This document shows, piece after piece, positions 24,526 through 32,788 of a DNA stretch of 64,000 nt (within the stretch, counting starts at the first letter, position 1; every line of letters begins with the position of its first letter). The DNA lies in the NCBI RefSeq assembly GCF_025290835.2, contig NZ_JAOCQD020000001.1:992001-1056000 (forward strand), given 5' to 3'. The position numbers were made by a program, and so were the translations under genes. The notes below the pieces were generated by a model. It worked only from the letters and a program-made list of their open reading frames with translations, did not search any database and was not told where the DNA came from. The stretch is from Aquabacterium sp. OR-4. GTDB taxonomy: Bacteria; Pseudomonadota; Gammaproteobacteria; Burkholderiales; Burkholderiaceae_C.

Positions 24526-25088
24526 CCGGCGCGGCCGGGCCGCTCGCCGTGGCCGAGGTGCTGTCGGTGAGTGCCCGCGCGGGCCACAGCTTCTCGAAGG
24601 ACGCGCGGCCGGTCATCGAGCTGCTGGCCGGTCTGGGTGTGGCCGATGACGGCCATGCCGGGCACACCGTGCAGCACCGCTCGCGGGTGGCGCGTGATGC
24701 CAGCCAGCCCAACCTGCGCCAGGTGCACCTGCTGCACGCCGAGCTGCTGGCCGAGCTGGCGGCGCAGGGCTTTGCGGTGGCGCCCGGCGCGCTGGGCGAA
24801 AACATCACCACCCGCGGTATCGACCTGCTGGGCCTGCCCACCGGCGCCGTGCTGCACCTGGGGGCCCAGGCGCGTGTGCAGATCACCGGCCTGCGCAACC
24901 CGTGCGCGCAGATCGAGGCCTTTCAGCCGGGCCTGCTGGCCGCCGTGCTGGTGCGCCGCCCCGACGGCCAGCTGCTGCGCAAGGCCGGCGTGATGGGCGT
25001 GGTGCTCAGCGGCGGCCCGGTGCGCCCGGGCGACCCGATCGTGCGGGCACCCGGGCCCGCGCAGGCCCTGCCTCTGCAGCCGGTGTGA
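24522..25088 (+). CDS. MOSC-domain protein
   Basis: 188 residues, a stand-alone MOSC domain (the C-terminal domain of molybdenum cofactor sulfurases, as in YiiM). Typical segments are SFSKDARPVIELLAGLGVADDGHAG, LGENITTRGIDLLGLPTG and GLRNPCAQIEAF, the last containing the conserved Cys. YiiM-type proteins handle Moco sulfur or reduce N-hydroxylated bases. Its ATG overlaps the sorB stop (ATGA), so it is made together with the Moco enzyme SorA. A role in cofactor maturation or repair is suggested by that linkage but not proven. It converges on the adenosine kinase gene with a hairpin between them. Confidence 0.82.
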   Translation: MTGAAGPLAVAEVLSVSARAGHSFSKDARPVIELLAGLGVADDGHAGHTVQHRSRVARDASQPNLRQVHLLHAELLAELAAQGFAVAPGALGENITTRGIDLLGLPTGAVLHLGAQARVQITGLRNPCAQIEAFQPGLLAAVLVRRPDGQLLRKAGVMGVVLSGGPVRPGDPIVRAPGPAQALPLQPV

Positions 25089-25094
25089 GCGCGT

Positions 25095-25114
25095 GGGCGG
25101 CCAGGCGGCCGCCC
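25095..25114. terminator. Candidate bidirectional terminator hairpin
   Basis: The perfect 8-bp arms GGGCGGCC and GGCCGCCC are separated by a 4-base loop, in the 36-base gap between two convergent genes (MOSC and adenosine kinase). There is no T-tract on either side, so termination efficiency is uncertain. Confidence 0.45.
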
Positions 25115-25124
25115 GGCGGGCCAA

Positions 25125-26039
25125 TCAGGCCGCGGCCAGCAGGGCCGGCGGCACGGTGTGGTTCTGGCCGCCGCGCTGCGCGATCTTGAGCGCGCCGATC
25201 TGGTTGCCCAGCGCCACGCAGCGCGCCAGGCTCCAGCCTTGCGACAGGCCGTGCAGCAGCGCGGCGCGGAAGGCGTCGCCGCAGCCGGTGGGGTCGACCA
25301 CGGCCTCGGCGGCCACGCCCGGCACATGGGTGCGGCTGCCGTTGATCCACACCTCGCAGCCCTCGGCGCCCAGCGTCACGATCACGCCCTTCAGGTTGGG
25401 CTGGCGCGACAGCGCCTCGATGGTGGTGCCGATGCGCTCGGTCAGCATCGCGCCCTCGTAGTCGTTCACCGCCACCCAGGTGGCCTGTTCGGTGAAGCGC
25501 TGCAGCTCGGGGCCGCTGAACAGCGGCAGGTTCTGGCCCGGATCGAAGATGAACGGGATCTTCGCGTCGGCCAGCTGCTGGCAATGGCCCAGCATGGCTT
25601 CGCGGCCGTCGGGCGCCACGATGGCCAGCGTGATGTCCTTGCGCTCCACCGGCACCGGCGTGGTGTGGGCCAGCATCATCGCGCCGGGGTGGAAGGCGGT
25701 GATCTGGTTGTTGTCCTCGTCGGTGATGATCATGCACTGCGCGGTGTAGGTCTCTTGCGCCTGCAGCACCAGCGAGGTGTCCACGCCCCAGCCCTTGAGC
25801 CGCGCCATGTAGTCGCCGCCGTCGTTGCCGATGGCGCCCTTGACCAGCGGCTCGCCGCCCAGCAGGTGCAGCGTGTAGGCGATGTTGCCGGCGCAGCCGC
25901 CGTACTCGCGGCGCAGCGTGGGCACCAGGAACGACACATTCAGCATGTGCACCTTGTCGGGCATGATCTGCTGCGCGAAGCGGCCGTGGAAATTGGTGAT
26001 CGTGTCGAAGGCGAGCGAGCCGCAGATCAGGACGGACAT
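25125..26039 (-). CDS. Carbohydrate kinase of the PfkB/ribokinase family, adenosine kinase-like
   Basis: 304 residues. The N-terminal MSVLICGSLAFDTITNF and EYGGCAGNIAYTLHLLGG bind the sugar part. The C-terminal VDPTGCGDAFRAALLHGL is the ATP-binding/anion-hole motif with the catalytic Asp. LGNQIGALKIAQRGGQNH follows. The sequence is closest to bacterial adenosine-kinase-like members (phosphorylating adenosine to AMP) rather than fructokinases, but specificity is not certain. It is a cytoplasmic enzyme, probably for nucleoside salvage. The start at 26039 is chosen from homology; no strong ribosome site is visible. It is the last gene of a minus-strand block (accB-accC-prmA-DUF3426-this gene), an order often seen in Burkholderiales. 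Confidence 0.8.
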   Translation of the reverse strand: MSVLICGSLAFDTITNFHGRFAQQIMPDKVHMLNVSFLVPTLRREYGGCAGNIAYTLHLLGGEPLVKGAIGNDGGDYMARLKGWGVDTSLVLQAQETYTAQCMIITDEDNNQITAFHPGAMMLAHTTPVPVERKDITLAIVAPDGREAMLGHCQQLADAKIPFIFDPGQNLPLFSGPELQRFTEQATWVAVNDYEGAMLTERIGTTIEALSRQPNLKGVIVTLGAEGCEVWINGSRTHVPGVAAEAVVDPTGCGDAFRAALLHGLSQGWSLARCVALGNQIGALKIAQRGGQNHTVPPALLAAA

Positions 26040-26132
26040 GGTGTCATCGGGCCCGGCAAGGGGCCCCGGTTCATGTTGCAAAAAATGCCCCCGCGCCTGC
26101 CGCTGCGCGTCGGGCGCACAGCGGGGCCGGGG

Positions 26133-27473
26133 TCATGGGTAGAACAGCTCGACGGTGTAGCCGTCGATCGATTGTCCGCCAGTGGCCACCAGGGCCTGCA
26201 GGCTGAGCTCCTGACCGGCCGCCACCAGGGCCTGCGGCGCGCCCAGTTCGGCCGCGCGCAGCACCTTGCGCACCACCAGGCGCCCGCTGGCATCGGTGAG
26301 CGACAACTCCACCGCCGGCATCGCCAGCGCCAGGTCGGCCCGGTTGCGCAGGCTGACGCTGAAGCGGTATTGCGCGCCCTCGGGCGTGGCGGCCTCCAGC
26401 CGTGCCATGCCCGAGGCATCCACCGAGAAGGCGCCGATGCGCTGCACCGGCTGCAGCGTGCAGCCGGCCAGGCCGCACAGCCGCTGCAGCGGCCCGGCCC
26501 AGTGCGGGTGGCGGGCGGCCAGCGTGTCGCGCCACAGCAGCGTGGCCTGGGCCAGGGCCAGCAGCAGCAGCAGCGCGGCCGCCACGCTGGCGGCCACGCG
26601 CACCGGCTTGCGCCGCCACAGCGCGGCGCGCTCGGCCACCCGCACGAACTCGAGCGTGGGCTCGGGCGGTGCAGCGGGCGGCTGCGGAAACGCCGCCATC
26701 GCCGCCAGGGCCGGCGCCGCGGCATGCGCCGGATCGGCCAGCGTGGCGGCCAGGCCGTCGGCCACCGGGGCCGAGGGCGTGTCGGCCGGCGTGTCGTCCT
26801 GGCGCGCCAGGCGGCCGGGCAGGCCCGGGTCGTGCGCCGCCACGCGGGTGGCGGCGGGCGCGTCGGGGTGGCTGTGCGGGGGGATGGCCGGGGGGCTGTC
26901 GGGCGCCGCGGCCAGGTCTGGGCTCGGGGCCTCGGCGCTGGGCGGCGGGGCGGCATCGGCGGCTTGTTGCGCTGACGCTTCGAGCGCCGGCTCGGCCGTG
27001 GCTGTGGCAGGTGCGGACGCTGGCGCGGCAGGTGCGGGCGCGCCCGCGGCGGCCGGCGCGTCCACCGGCTCGCGCGATGGCGTGCGCAGCAGCAGGCCCG
27101 GCAGCGGGTCGACGGTGCTGCCCAGCGCGTCGAGGTGGGCGAGGGCATCGTCGGCACCGTTCGGCAGATCGCGCGGCAGGGCTGGCGGTGCGGCTTGCGC
27201 TGCGGCTTGCGGCGAGATGGGCGGCGAGAGGGGCGCCTCGTCCCAGCGCTCGGCCAGGTCGGGCGCCTCGGCCGGCGCGGCCGACGGCAACGGCCGCGCG
27301 GCGGCGGCCTGGGGCGGCACCGGCTGGCCAGTGGCCATGTCGATCAGGTCATCGGCGGCATTGAACACGCCGGCGCAGCGGCCGCAGCGCACCCAGCCCT
27401 CGGACACACGCAGCTGGTCGTGCACCACGCGGAACACGGTGCCGCAGGTCGGGCAACGTGAAGCCAGGCTCAT
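26133..27473 (-). CDS. Zinc-ribbon and DUF3426 domain membrane protein
   Basis: 446 residues in three parts. Residues 1-45 are an MJ0042-type zinc finger (RCPTCGTVFRVV and VRCGRCAGVFNA, two CxxC pairs). Residues about 50-270 are a long Ala/Pro-rich linker. A single membrane segment follows (VRVAASVAAALLLLLALAQATLLW, near 290). The last 130 residues are the DUF3426 domain (FSVSLRNRADLALAMPAVELSLTD, GYTVELFYP), predicted periplasmic and beta-rich. The protein seems to span the inner membrane with a cytoplasmic finger; its role is unknown, though it is conserved next to prmA and accC in betaproteobacteria. The start at 27473 directly precedes the finger. Confidence 0.82.
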   Translation of the reverse strand: MSLASRCPTCGTVFRVVHDQLRVSEGWVRCGRCAGVFNAADDLIDMATGQPVPPQAAAARPLPSAAPAEAPDLAERWDEAPLSPPISPQAAAQAAPPALPRDLPNGADDALAHLDALGSTVDPLPGLLLRTPSREPVDAPAAAGAPAPAAPASAPATATAEPALEASAQQAADAAPPPSAEAPSPDLAAAPDSPPAIPPHSHPDAPAATRVAAHDPGLPGRLARQDDTPADTPSAPVADGLAATLADPAHAAAPALAAMAAFPQPPAAPPEPTLEFVRVAERAALWRRKPVRVAASVAAALLLLLALAQATLLWRDTLAARHPHWAGPLQRLCGLAGCTLQPVQRIGAFSVDASGMARLEAATPEGAQYRFSVSLRNRADLALAMPAVELSLTDASGRLVVRKVLRAAELGAPQALVAAGQELSLQALVATGGQSIDGYTVELFYP

Positions 27474-27586
27474 CGGCGTGGCGGCCCGGGTGGCAGGTGC
27501 CGGGTGTCGATGGCTGGGGGGCGGGCGCGCATGGTGGCGGCGATGATGCCATGCAGATCGGCCCGGCCGCCGGGCCGGCGGCGGAC

Positions 27587-28504
27587 TCAGCGCAGCGGGC
27601 GCTGCGCGGTCATCAGGATCCAGCCGTCTTCGCTGTCGCTGACCTCGAGCGCCAGCCAGGGCGCGTAGGCGGCCTTCAGCTCGTCGGCCTGGCGTTCCAG
27701 GATGCCGGCCAGCACCAGGTGGCCGCCGGGCGCCACATGGCTGGCCAGCAGCGGGGCCAGCAGCTTCAGCGGCGTGGCCAGGATGTTGGCCAGCACCAGC
27801 GGGTACTCGCCACGCGCGCCGCCCTCGGCACCGTCGGGCAGCGCCGCCTGCAGCGTCACGCCGTTGGCGGCGGCGTTGTCGCGGGTGGATTGCACCGCGG
27901 CTTCGTCGATGTCCACCGCGTCGATGCCGCTGGCGCCATGCAGCGCCGCGCCGATGGCCAGGATGCCCGAGCCGCAGCCGTAGTCGAGCACGCGCTGCCA
28001 GCCGGCGGCCAGCGCCGGGGCGTGGTTGGCGGTCCAGCGCAGGCACATGCGCGTGGTCGGGTGGGTGCCGGTGCCAAAGGCCAGGCCGGGGTCGAGCCGG
28101 ATCACCTTCTCGGCCGCGGCCGGCGCCTCGTGCCAGCTGGGCACGACCCAGAAGCTGGGCGTGATCTCCACCGGCGTGAACTGCGACTGGGTGAGCCGCA
28201 CCCAGTCCTGGTCGGCCACCTCGCGCAGCGCCAGCACCTGCACCGTGGCGGCCCATTCCTGGGCCATCACCAGCGCGGCGGCCTCGGTGGCCTCGGCCTC
28301 GCTGGCAAACAGCGCGGTGATGTCGCTGCGCTGCCAGCCCTCGCGCGGCGCGGGCATGCCGGGCTCGCCGAACAAGGCCTGCTCGGCCTCGGTGCCGGCA
28401 TCGGCATCGGCCACCGAGACCGACAGCGCCTCCAGCTCGTCGACCAGCGCCTCGCTGACCGACTCCACCAGCGCCTCGGGCAGGCGCAACACCAGTTCAT
28501 GCAT
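27587..28504 (-). CDS. prmA: Ribosomal protein L11 methyltransferase
   Basis: 305-residue SAM-dependent enzyme that trimethylates lysines and the N-terminus of ribosomal protein L11. The methyltransferase core shows LDPGLAFGTGTHPTTRMCL (substrate loop), VLDYGCGSGILAIGAAL (SAM motif I), VDIDEAAVQSTRDNAAANG, and VLANILATPLKLLAPLL, the NIL motif of this family. The N-terminal 100 residues form the L11-recognition domain with an acidic stretch. The ATG at 28504 has GAGGTGA about 7 bases upstream. It lies 11 bases after the accC stop, as is common in this order. Cytoplasmic. Confidence 0.93.
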   Translation of the reverse strand: MHELVLRLPEALVESVSEALVDELEALSVSVADADAGTEAEQALFGEPGMPAPREGWQRSDITALFASEAEATEAAALVMAQEWAATVQVLALREVADQDWVRLTQSQFTPVEITPSFWVVPSWHEAPAAAEKVIRLDPGLAFGTGTHPTTRMCLRWTANHAPALAAGWQRVLDYGCGSGILAIGAALHGASGIDAVDIDEAAVQSTRDNAAANGVTLQAALPDGAEGGARGEYPLVLANILATPLKLLAPLLASHVAPGGHLVLAGILERQADELKAAYAPWLALEVSDSEDGWILMTAQRPLR

Positions 28505-28515
28505 GCGATGTCACC

Positions 28516-29865
28516 TCAGCGTTTATGGTGTTCCAGCCACTTCTCGAGGTAGTGGATGCTGGTGCCGCCCTCGACGAACTTGGCGTCCACCATCAGCTCG
28601 CGGTGCAGCGGGATGTTGGTGGAGATGCCCTCCACCACCGTCTCGCTCAGCGCGGTGCGCATGCGCGCCAGCGCCTGCTCGCGGGTGTCGCCGTGCACGA
28701 TGATCTTGCCGATCATCGAGTCGTAGTTGGGCGGCACCATGTAGTTGGTGTAGACATGCGAATCGACCCGCACGCCGGGGCCGCCCGGGGCGTGCCACAC
28801 GGTGATGCGGCCGGGCGAGGGCGTGAACTTGAACGGGTCTTCGGCGTTGACCCGCACCTCGATGGCGTGGCCGCGCATCTGCACCTGGCGCTGCGTGAAC
28901 GGCAGCTTCTCGTTGGCGGCGATGCGGATCTGCATCTGCACGATGTCGACGCCGGTGACCAGCTCGGTCACCGGATGCTCCACCTGCACGCGGGTGTTCA
29001 TCTCGATGAAATAGAACTCGCCGTTCTCGAACAGGAACTCGAAGGTGCCGGCGCCGCGGTAGCCGATCTTCTTGCAGGCCGCGGCGCAGCGGTCGCCGAT
29101 GCGCTCGATGATGCGGCGCGGGATGCCCGGCGCCGGCGCCTCTTCGATGATCTTCTGGTGGCGGCGCTGCATCGAGCAGTCGCGCTCGCCCAGCCACACC
29201 GCGTTCTTGTGCTGGTCGGCCAGCACCTGGATCTCGATGTGGCGCGGGTTCTGGAGAAACTTCTCCATGTACACCGACGGATTGTTGAAGGCTGCACCCG
29301 CCTCGGCGCGGGTGGTCTGCACCGCGTGCAGCAGCGCCGCCTCGGTGTGCACCACGCGCATGCCGCGGCCACCGCCGCCGCCGGCGGCCTTGATGATCAC
29401 CGGGTAGCCAATGGCCCGCGCCGCCTGCACGATGGCCTTGGCGTCGTCGGGCAGCGCGCCTTCCGAGCCCGGCACGCAGGGCACGCCCGAGCGGATCATG
29501 GCCTGCTTGGCCGAGACCTTGTCGCCCATCATGCGGATGGCGTCGGGCGTCGGGCCGATGAAGGTGAAGCCGCTTTTCTCGACCCGCTCGGCAAAGTCGG
29601 CGTTTTCGCTGAGAAAGCCGTAACCGGGGTGGATGGCCTCGGCGTCGGTCACCTCGGCGGCCGCGATGATGGCCGGCATGTTGAGGTAGCTCTGACCCGA
29701 GGCGGGCGGGCCGATGCACACCGACTCGTCGGCCAGCTTGACGTACTTGGCTTCGCGGTCGGCCTCGGAATACACCACCACCGACTTGATGCCCATCTCG
29801 CGACAGGCCCGCTGGATGCGGAGTGCGATCTCTCCGCGGTTGGCGATCAGGATCTTCTTGAACAT
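28516..29865 (-). CDS. accC: Acetyl-CoA carboxylase, biotin carboxylase subunit
   Basis: 449 residues, the normal length. It carboxylates the biotin on AccB with bicarbonate and ATP, the first half of malonyl-CoA synthesis for fatty acids. Diagnostic segments are [32 protein letters not shown], the glycine-rich ATP lid [40 protein letters not shown] and [20 protein letters not shown], the last with the catalytic Glu/Asn/Arg residues. It lies 16 bases after accB, so the two are co-transcribed. The carboxyltransferase genes accA/accD are not in the window. Confidence 0.97.
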   Translation of the reverse strand: MFKKILIANRGEIALRIQRACREMGIKSVVVYSEADREAKYVKLADESVCIGPPASGQSYLNMPAIIAAAEVTDAEAIHPGYGFLSENADFAERVEKSGFTFIGPTPDAIRMMGDKVSAKQAMIRSGVPCVPGSEGALPDDAKAIVQAARAIGYPVIIKAAGGGGGRGMRVVHTEAALLHAVQTTRAEAGAAFNNPSVYMEKFLQNPRHIEIQVLADQHKNAVWLGERDCSMQRRHQKIIEEAPAPGIPRRIIERIGDRCAAACKKIGYRGAGTFEFLFENGEFYFIEMNTRVQVEHPVTELVTGVDIVQMQIRIAANEKLPFTQRQVQMRGHAIEVRVNAEDPFKFTPSPGRITVWHAPGGPGVRVDSHVYTNYMVPPNYDSMIGKIIVHGDTREQALARMRTALSETVVEGISTNIPLHRELMVDAKFVEGGTSIHYLEKWLEHHKR

Positions 29866-29881
29866 GCGGTGCTGCCGACGC

Positions 29882-30352
29882 TCACTCGATGATGAACAGC
29901 GGCTGGCCGAACTCGACCGCCAGACCGTTCTCGGCCATCACCTTGGTGATGGTGCCGGACTTGTCGGCCTCGATCTCGTTCATGATCTTCATCGCCTCGA
30001 TGATGCAGATGGCCTCGCCTTCCTTGACCTGCTGGCCGACCTCGCCCAGCGGCTTGGCGCCGGGGCTCGACGCGCGGTAGAAGGTGCCCACCATCGGCGA
30101 CTTGACCACATGGCCGGTCTCTTCGGCCGGCGCGGCGGCCACGGCCGCTGCGGCGCCCGGGGCGGCGGCCACCGGTGCACCGGCGGGCGCCTGCGGGGCG
30201 GCCATCATCATCATCTGCGGCTGCACCATGCCGGCAGGGGCGGCGCCGGCCTTGACGATGCGCACCTTGCCTTCGGCCTCGGTGATCTCGAGTTCAGAGA
30301 TGTTCGATTCCGACACCAGGTCGATCAGCGTCTTGAGCTTGCGCAGGTCCAT
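29882..30352 (-). CDS. accB: Acetyl-CoA carboxylase, biotin carboxyl carrier protein
   Basis: 156 residues. Residues 1-38 form the N-terminal dimerisation helix and strands ([17 protein letters not shown]). Residues 40-80 are an Ala/Pro/Met-rich flexible linker. The C-terminal 75 residues are the biotinyl domain with Lys122 in [14 protein letters not shown] as the biotin attachment site and the thumb region ASSPGAKP. The ATG at 30352 has GGAG about 10 bases upstream. It is first in the accB-accC-prmA operon. A -10-like hexamer and a hairpin lie in its 5' region, but the control mechanism cannot be read. Confidence 0.96.
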   Translation of the reverse strand: MDLRKLKTLIDLVSESNISELEITEAEGKVRIVKAGAAPAGMVQPQMMMMAAPQAPAGAPVAAAPGAAAAVAAAPAEETGHVVKSPMVGTFYRASSPGAKPLGEVGQQVKEGEAICIIEAMKIMNEIEADKSGTITKVMAENGLAVEFGQPLFIIE

Positions 30353-30374
30353 GGGGGTGTTGCTCCGGTTCGGC

Positions 30375-30392
30375 GGCGCCGCAAGCGGCGCC
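30375..30392. promoter_or_regulatory. Perfect hairpin in the accB 5' leader
   Basis: GGCGCCGC and GCGGCGCC flank two bases, giving an 8-bp G+C stem 22 bases upstream of the accB start codon. If transcription begins near 30479 (see the -10 candidate) it would fold in the leader RNA and might affect translation or read-through. No function is proven. Confidence 0.35.
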
Positions 30393-30485
30393 ACGGTGGG
30401 ACGGCAGACCGCCTTGTCGCGATCTGAATTCATCTGCAGGGACTGAGGCCCGCTGGTGCTGCGTACGGCACCGAAAAGAGGGCGG

Positions 30486-30491
30486 ATTGTG
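30486..30491 (-). promoter_or_regulatory. Candidate -10 element for accBC
   Basis: CACAAT on the minus strand matches four of six -10 positions, about 135 bases before accB. No good -35 is found at the correct distance. The 299 bases between accB and the TlpA-like gene hold this element, the hairpin at 30375-30392, the palindrome at 30571-30581 and no gene I can support. Confidence 0.25.
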
Positions 30492-30570
30492 GCACAGTGA
30501 TGACCCGGCGCCGTGAATTTTGCCGATTTTCTGGCTGGCGGCCGTTGGCGGCGCGTTGACCGGTAATGGC

Positions 30571-30581
30571 TTGAACTTCAA
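30571..30581. promoter_or_regulatory. 11-bp palindrome upstream of accB
   Basis: TTGAACTTCAA has 5-base arms and one central base. It lies upstream of the candidate accB promoter and 70 bases after the TlpA-like stop. It might be a binding site for a fatty-acid or acetyl-CoA carboxylase regulator, or chance. Confidence 0.25.
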
Positions 30582-30651
30582 CGACGATGCGCGATTTTCG
30601 CCATTGGCGCGCGGCCTGGGGGCGGCTTCTGCGTGGCCGCCGGGTCTGGCG

Positions 30652-31251
30652 TCAGAGGCGGGCCGCCCAGCCGCTCAGCTCGGCATAGCTGGTTTCGCCC
30701 AGCTTGCGCTGCGCAATGCGCCCGGCCGCATCCACCAGCACCGAAAACGGCAGGCCGCCGTGGGTGTTGCCCAGTGCCCGCACGAGCTCGGTGCCGTCCA
30801 GCCCGGCCAGGCCGATCGGAAAGCCCAGCTTCACGCGGCCGAGAAACTCGCGCACCGGCGTCGGCCCGTCGATGGCCAGGCCCAGCACCTGCCAGCCACG
30901 GCCGGCGAAATCGCGGTGAAAACGGTCGAGCTCGGGCAGTTCGCGCACGCACGGGGCGCACCAGGTGGCCCAGAAGTTGATGACCAGCGGCTTGCCGCGC
31001 AGGCTGGCCATGGCCAGCTCGCCGCCCTCGGGCCGGTCAAAACGCAGCGGCCACAGCGCCTGCAGCTCGGGCGAGCCGCCGGCGGCGGCGCCGCCTTGGC
31101 CGGCCGCCGCCGTGCCGTGCCCGCTGTCCGCGTGGCCGGCCGCCTGCTGCCGCCAGGCCAGGCCGGCACCGGCGGCGGCGGCCACCGCCGCCACCGCGCC
31201 GATCAGCAGCGGCCGGCGCGTGGCCCGGGTGGGGTGCTCGGGCTCGCTCAT
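30652..31251 (-). CDS. TlpA/ResA-like thioredoxin-fold protein
   Basis: 199 residues. A membrane anchor or signal segment (RPLLIGAVAAVAAAAGAGLAW, residues 13-33) is followed by a Gly/Ala/His linker. The thioredoxin-like domain from about residue 80 has the redox motif FWATWCAPCVRELPELDRF (Cys-Ala-Pro-Cys). It should face the periplasm and reduce disulfides, as in cytochrome c or envelope protein maturation. GNTHGGLPFSVLVD supplies the cis-proline. Its ATG overlaps the stop of the upstream unknown gene (ATGA), so the two are made together. The exact partner is unknown. Confidence 0.85.
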   Translation of the reverse strand: MSEPEHPTRATRRPLLIGAVAAVAAAAGAGLAWRQQAAGHADSGHGTAAAGQGGAAAGGSPELQALWPLRFDRPEGGELAMASLRGKPLVINFWATWCAPCVRELPELDRFHRDFAGRGWQVLGLAIDGPTPVREFLGRVKLGFPIGLAGLDGTELVRALGNTHGGLPFSVLVDAAGRIAQRKLGETSYAELSGWAARL

Positions 31252-31862
31252 GGCGCGGGCGCCGGGTGGGGGGCGGTGTCGAGCAGGCGGCGCAGGGCGG
31301 CCAGGTCGCCACGCCAGCTGCGGCCGCGGGCGTCGGGCTTGAGCGCGCCGCGCAGGTCGTCGTGGTCGCGGATCACCAGGTGCACGGTGACCCAGTCGCC
31401 GAGCACGCGCGAGCGCTGGGCCAGGCTCAGCACGTCGATGCCGCCGCCATGGCCGTCGGGGCGGCTGCCCACGTCGTAGTCGAGGCCCAGGTTGATCAGC
31501 GCGATCTCGGTCGACTTGGTGTCGTCGCAGTACAGGTCGAGCACGATGGCCGAGCGCCGGGTGGCCGTGCCGCGCCACACCGCGCCGGCCAGGTGCGGGC
31601 GGAACTCGGCCAGGCGCTGCATCCAGGGCAGGGCCAGCTCGCGCAGTTCGCGCAGCTCGGCCGGCTGGGTGTCGGCGCAGAACAGGGCGAGGTACTCACG
31701 CACCTCGTCTTCGACCTGCTCGTTGGACGGCAGCTCGGACTGGCGCGCACCCTGGCGGCCCAGCGCCCGCAGCGCCTTGCGCTTGGCGCCGGCGTAGTCG
31801 AGGTCTTCGTCGACCACCAGCCGGGCGGCGGTGGCGGCGATCTCTTCGGCAAGGGTGACCAT
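31248..31862 (-). CDS. Conserved protein of unknown function, nucleotidyltransferase-like pattern
   Basis: 204 residues, cytoplasmic, no signal or membrane segment. The N-terminal half is helical (LAEEIAATAARLVVDEDLDYAGAKRKAL). The middle shows HLAGAVWRGTATRRSAIVLDLYCDD, which loosely resembles the Gly-x-x-Arg-x-Ser-x-x-x-Asp strand of small nucleotidyltransferases. That resemblance is weak and I do not assign activity. Similar proteins precede TlpA-like genes in Burkholderiales. Its stop overlaps the start of the TlpA-like gene by four bases. It is separated by 64 bases from the mtgA stop. Confidence 0.7.
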   Translation of the reverse strand: MVTLAEEIAATAARLVVDEDLDYAGAKRKALRALGRQGARQSELPSNEQVEDEVREYLALFCADTQPAELRELRELALPWMQRLAEFRPHLAGAVWRGTATRRSAIVLDLYCDDTKSTEIALINLGLDYDVGSRPDGHGGGIDVLSLAQRSRVLGDWVTVHLVIRDHDDLRGALKPDARGRSWRGDLAALRRLLDTAPHPAPAP

Positions 31863-31926
31863 GGGCGCGATTGTAGAAAGCCGGCTCAGCCGTGCCGCCG
31901 CAGGGGCCAAGCGCCGTGGCGGCGCA

Positions 31927-32772
31927 TCAGGGCAGTTCCACCGCGCCCATGCGCGCCGCGATGGTGCCGCTGCGCCCGGCCAGGTAGGCCGAGCCGGGAG
32001 ATTTTTCGAAGCGCTTGGGCGCCGGCAGCATCACCGCCAGGCGTGCCGCCTGGCCGGGGCCCAGCGCCGCGGCATCCACCCGAAAGTAGTGCCGCGCCGC
32101 GGCCTGGGCGCCGAACACGCCCTCACCCCATTCGACATGGTTGAGGTAGATCTCGAGCATGCGGCGCTTGCCCAGGATCAGCTCGAGCTCGTAGGTCAGC
32201 ACGATCTCCTGCAGCTTGCGCAGCGCCGTGCGTTCGCCCGACAGGAACAGGTTCTTGGCCAGCTGCTGGCTGATGGTGGAGCCGCCGATCAGCTTGGGCT
32301 CGACCCTGGGTCGCGGCTTGGCCGCGGTGGCGGGCGGCGGGGTGGCGCCCCTGGCCTGGCGGGCCGCCTGGCGCTCGGCCTGGCGTTCGGCCTGTTGCGC
32401 CAGCTGGGCGTTGCGCCGCTCGGCGGCGGCCTCGGCGCGCTGGTTTTTCTCCCAGGCGCGTTCGATGGCGTCCCACTCCACGCCGCTGTGGTCGGCAAAG
32501 CCGGCGTCCTCGCTGGCGATCACGGCGCGCTTGAGGTGGGCGGCGATGCGGCTGTCGTCGGCCCAGTCCTGGCGCCAGTCAATGCGCTGCTTCTCGACCA
32601 GCAGGCGCCAGGCCTCGCTGCGCTCGAAGCTGGTGGAGGCCGGGTCCAGCAGCGCCATCAAGGCGATGCGGCCGGCAAAAAACAGCTGCAGCGACAGGGC
32701 CGACAGCAGCAGCAGCGCCAGCACGCGCCAGGCCTGCGCGCGCCAGCCGGACAGAAGCTTGCTTGCCGCCAT
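31927..32772 (-). CDS. mtgA: Monofunctional peptidoglycan glycosyltransferase with unusual insertion
   Basis: 281 residues; MtgA proteins are usually about 230-245. An N-terminal membrane helix (VLALLLLSALSLQLFF, residues 17-32) anchors it in the inner membrane facing the periplasm, where it polymerises lipid II into glycan strands. Glu88 in VIASEDAGFADHSG is the first catalytic acid, and GGSTISQQLAKNLFLSGERT and YELELILGKRRMLEIYLNHVEWG are the other GT51 motifs. Between DAIERAWEKNQRA and KLIGGSTISQQ the family normally has only a few residues. Here residues about 113-159 form a Gln/Ala/Arg-rich helix followed by a Pro-rich stretch. It is followed by aroE upstream (stop 16 bases away), a common linkage. 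Start at 32772. Confidence 0.9.
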   Translation of the reverse strand: MAASKLLSGWRAQAWRVLALLLLSALSLQLFFAGRIALMALLDPASTSFERSEAWRLLVEKQRIDWRQDWADDSRIAAHLKRAVIASEDAGFADHSGVEWDAIERAWEKNQRAEAAAERRNAQLAQQAERQAERQAARQARGATPPPATAAKPRPRVEPKLIGGSTISQQLAKNLFLSGERTALRKLQEIVLTYELELILGKRRMLEIYLNHVEWGEGVFGAQAAARHYFRVDAAALGPGQAARLAVMLPAPKRFEKSPGSAYLAGRSGTIAARMGAVELP

Positions 32773-32788
32773 GTGCCGCGCCGCGCCT

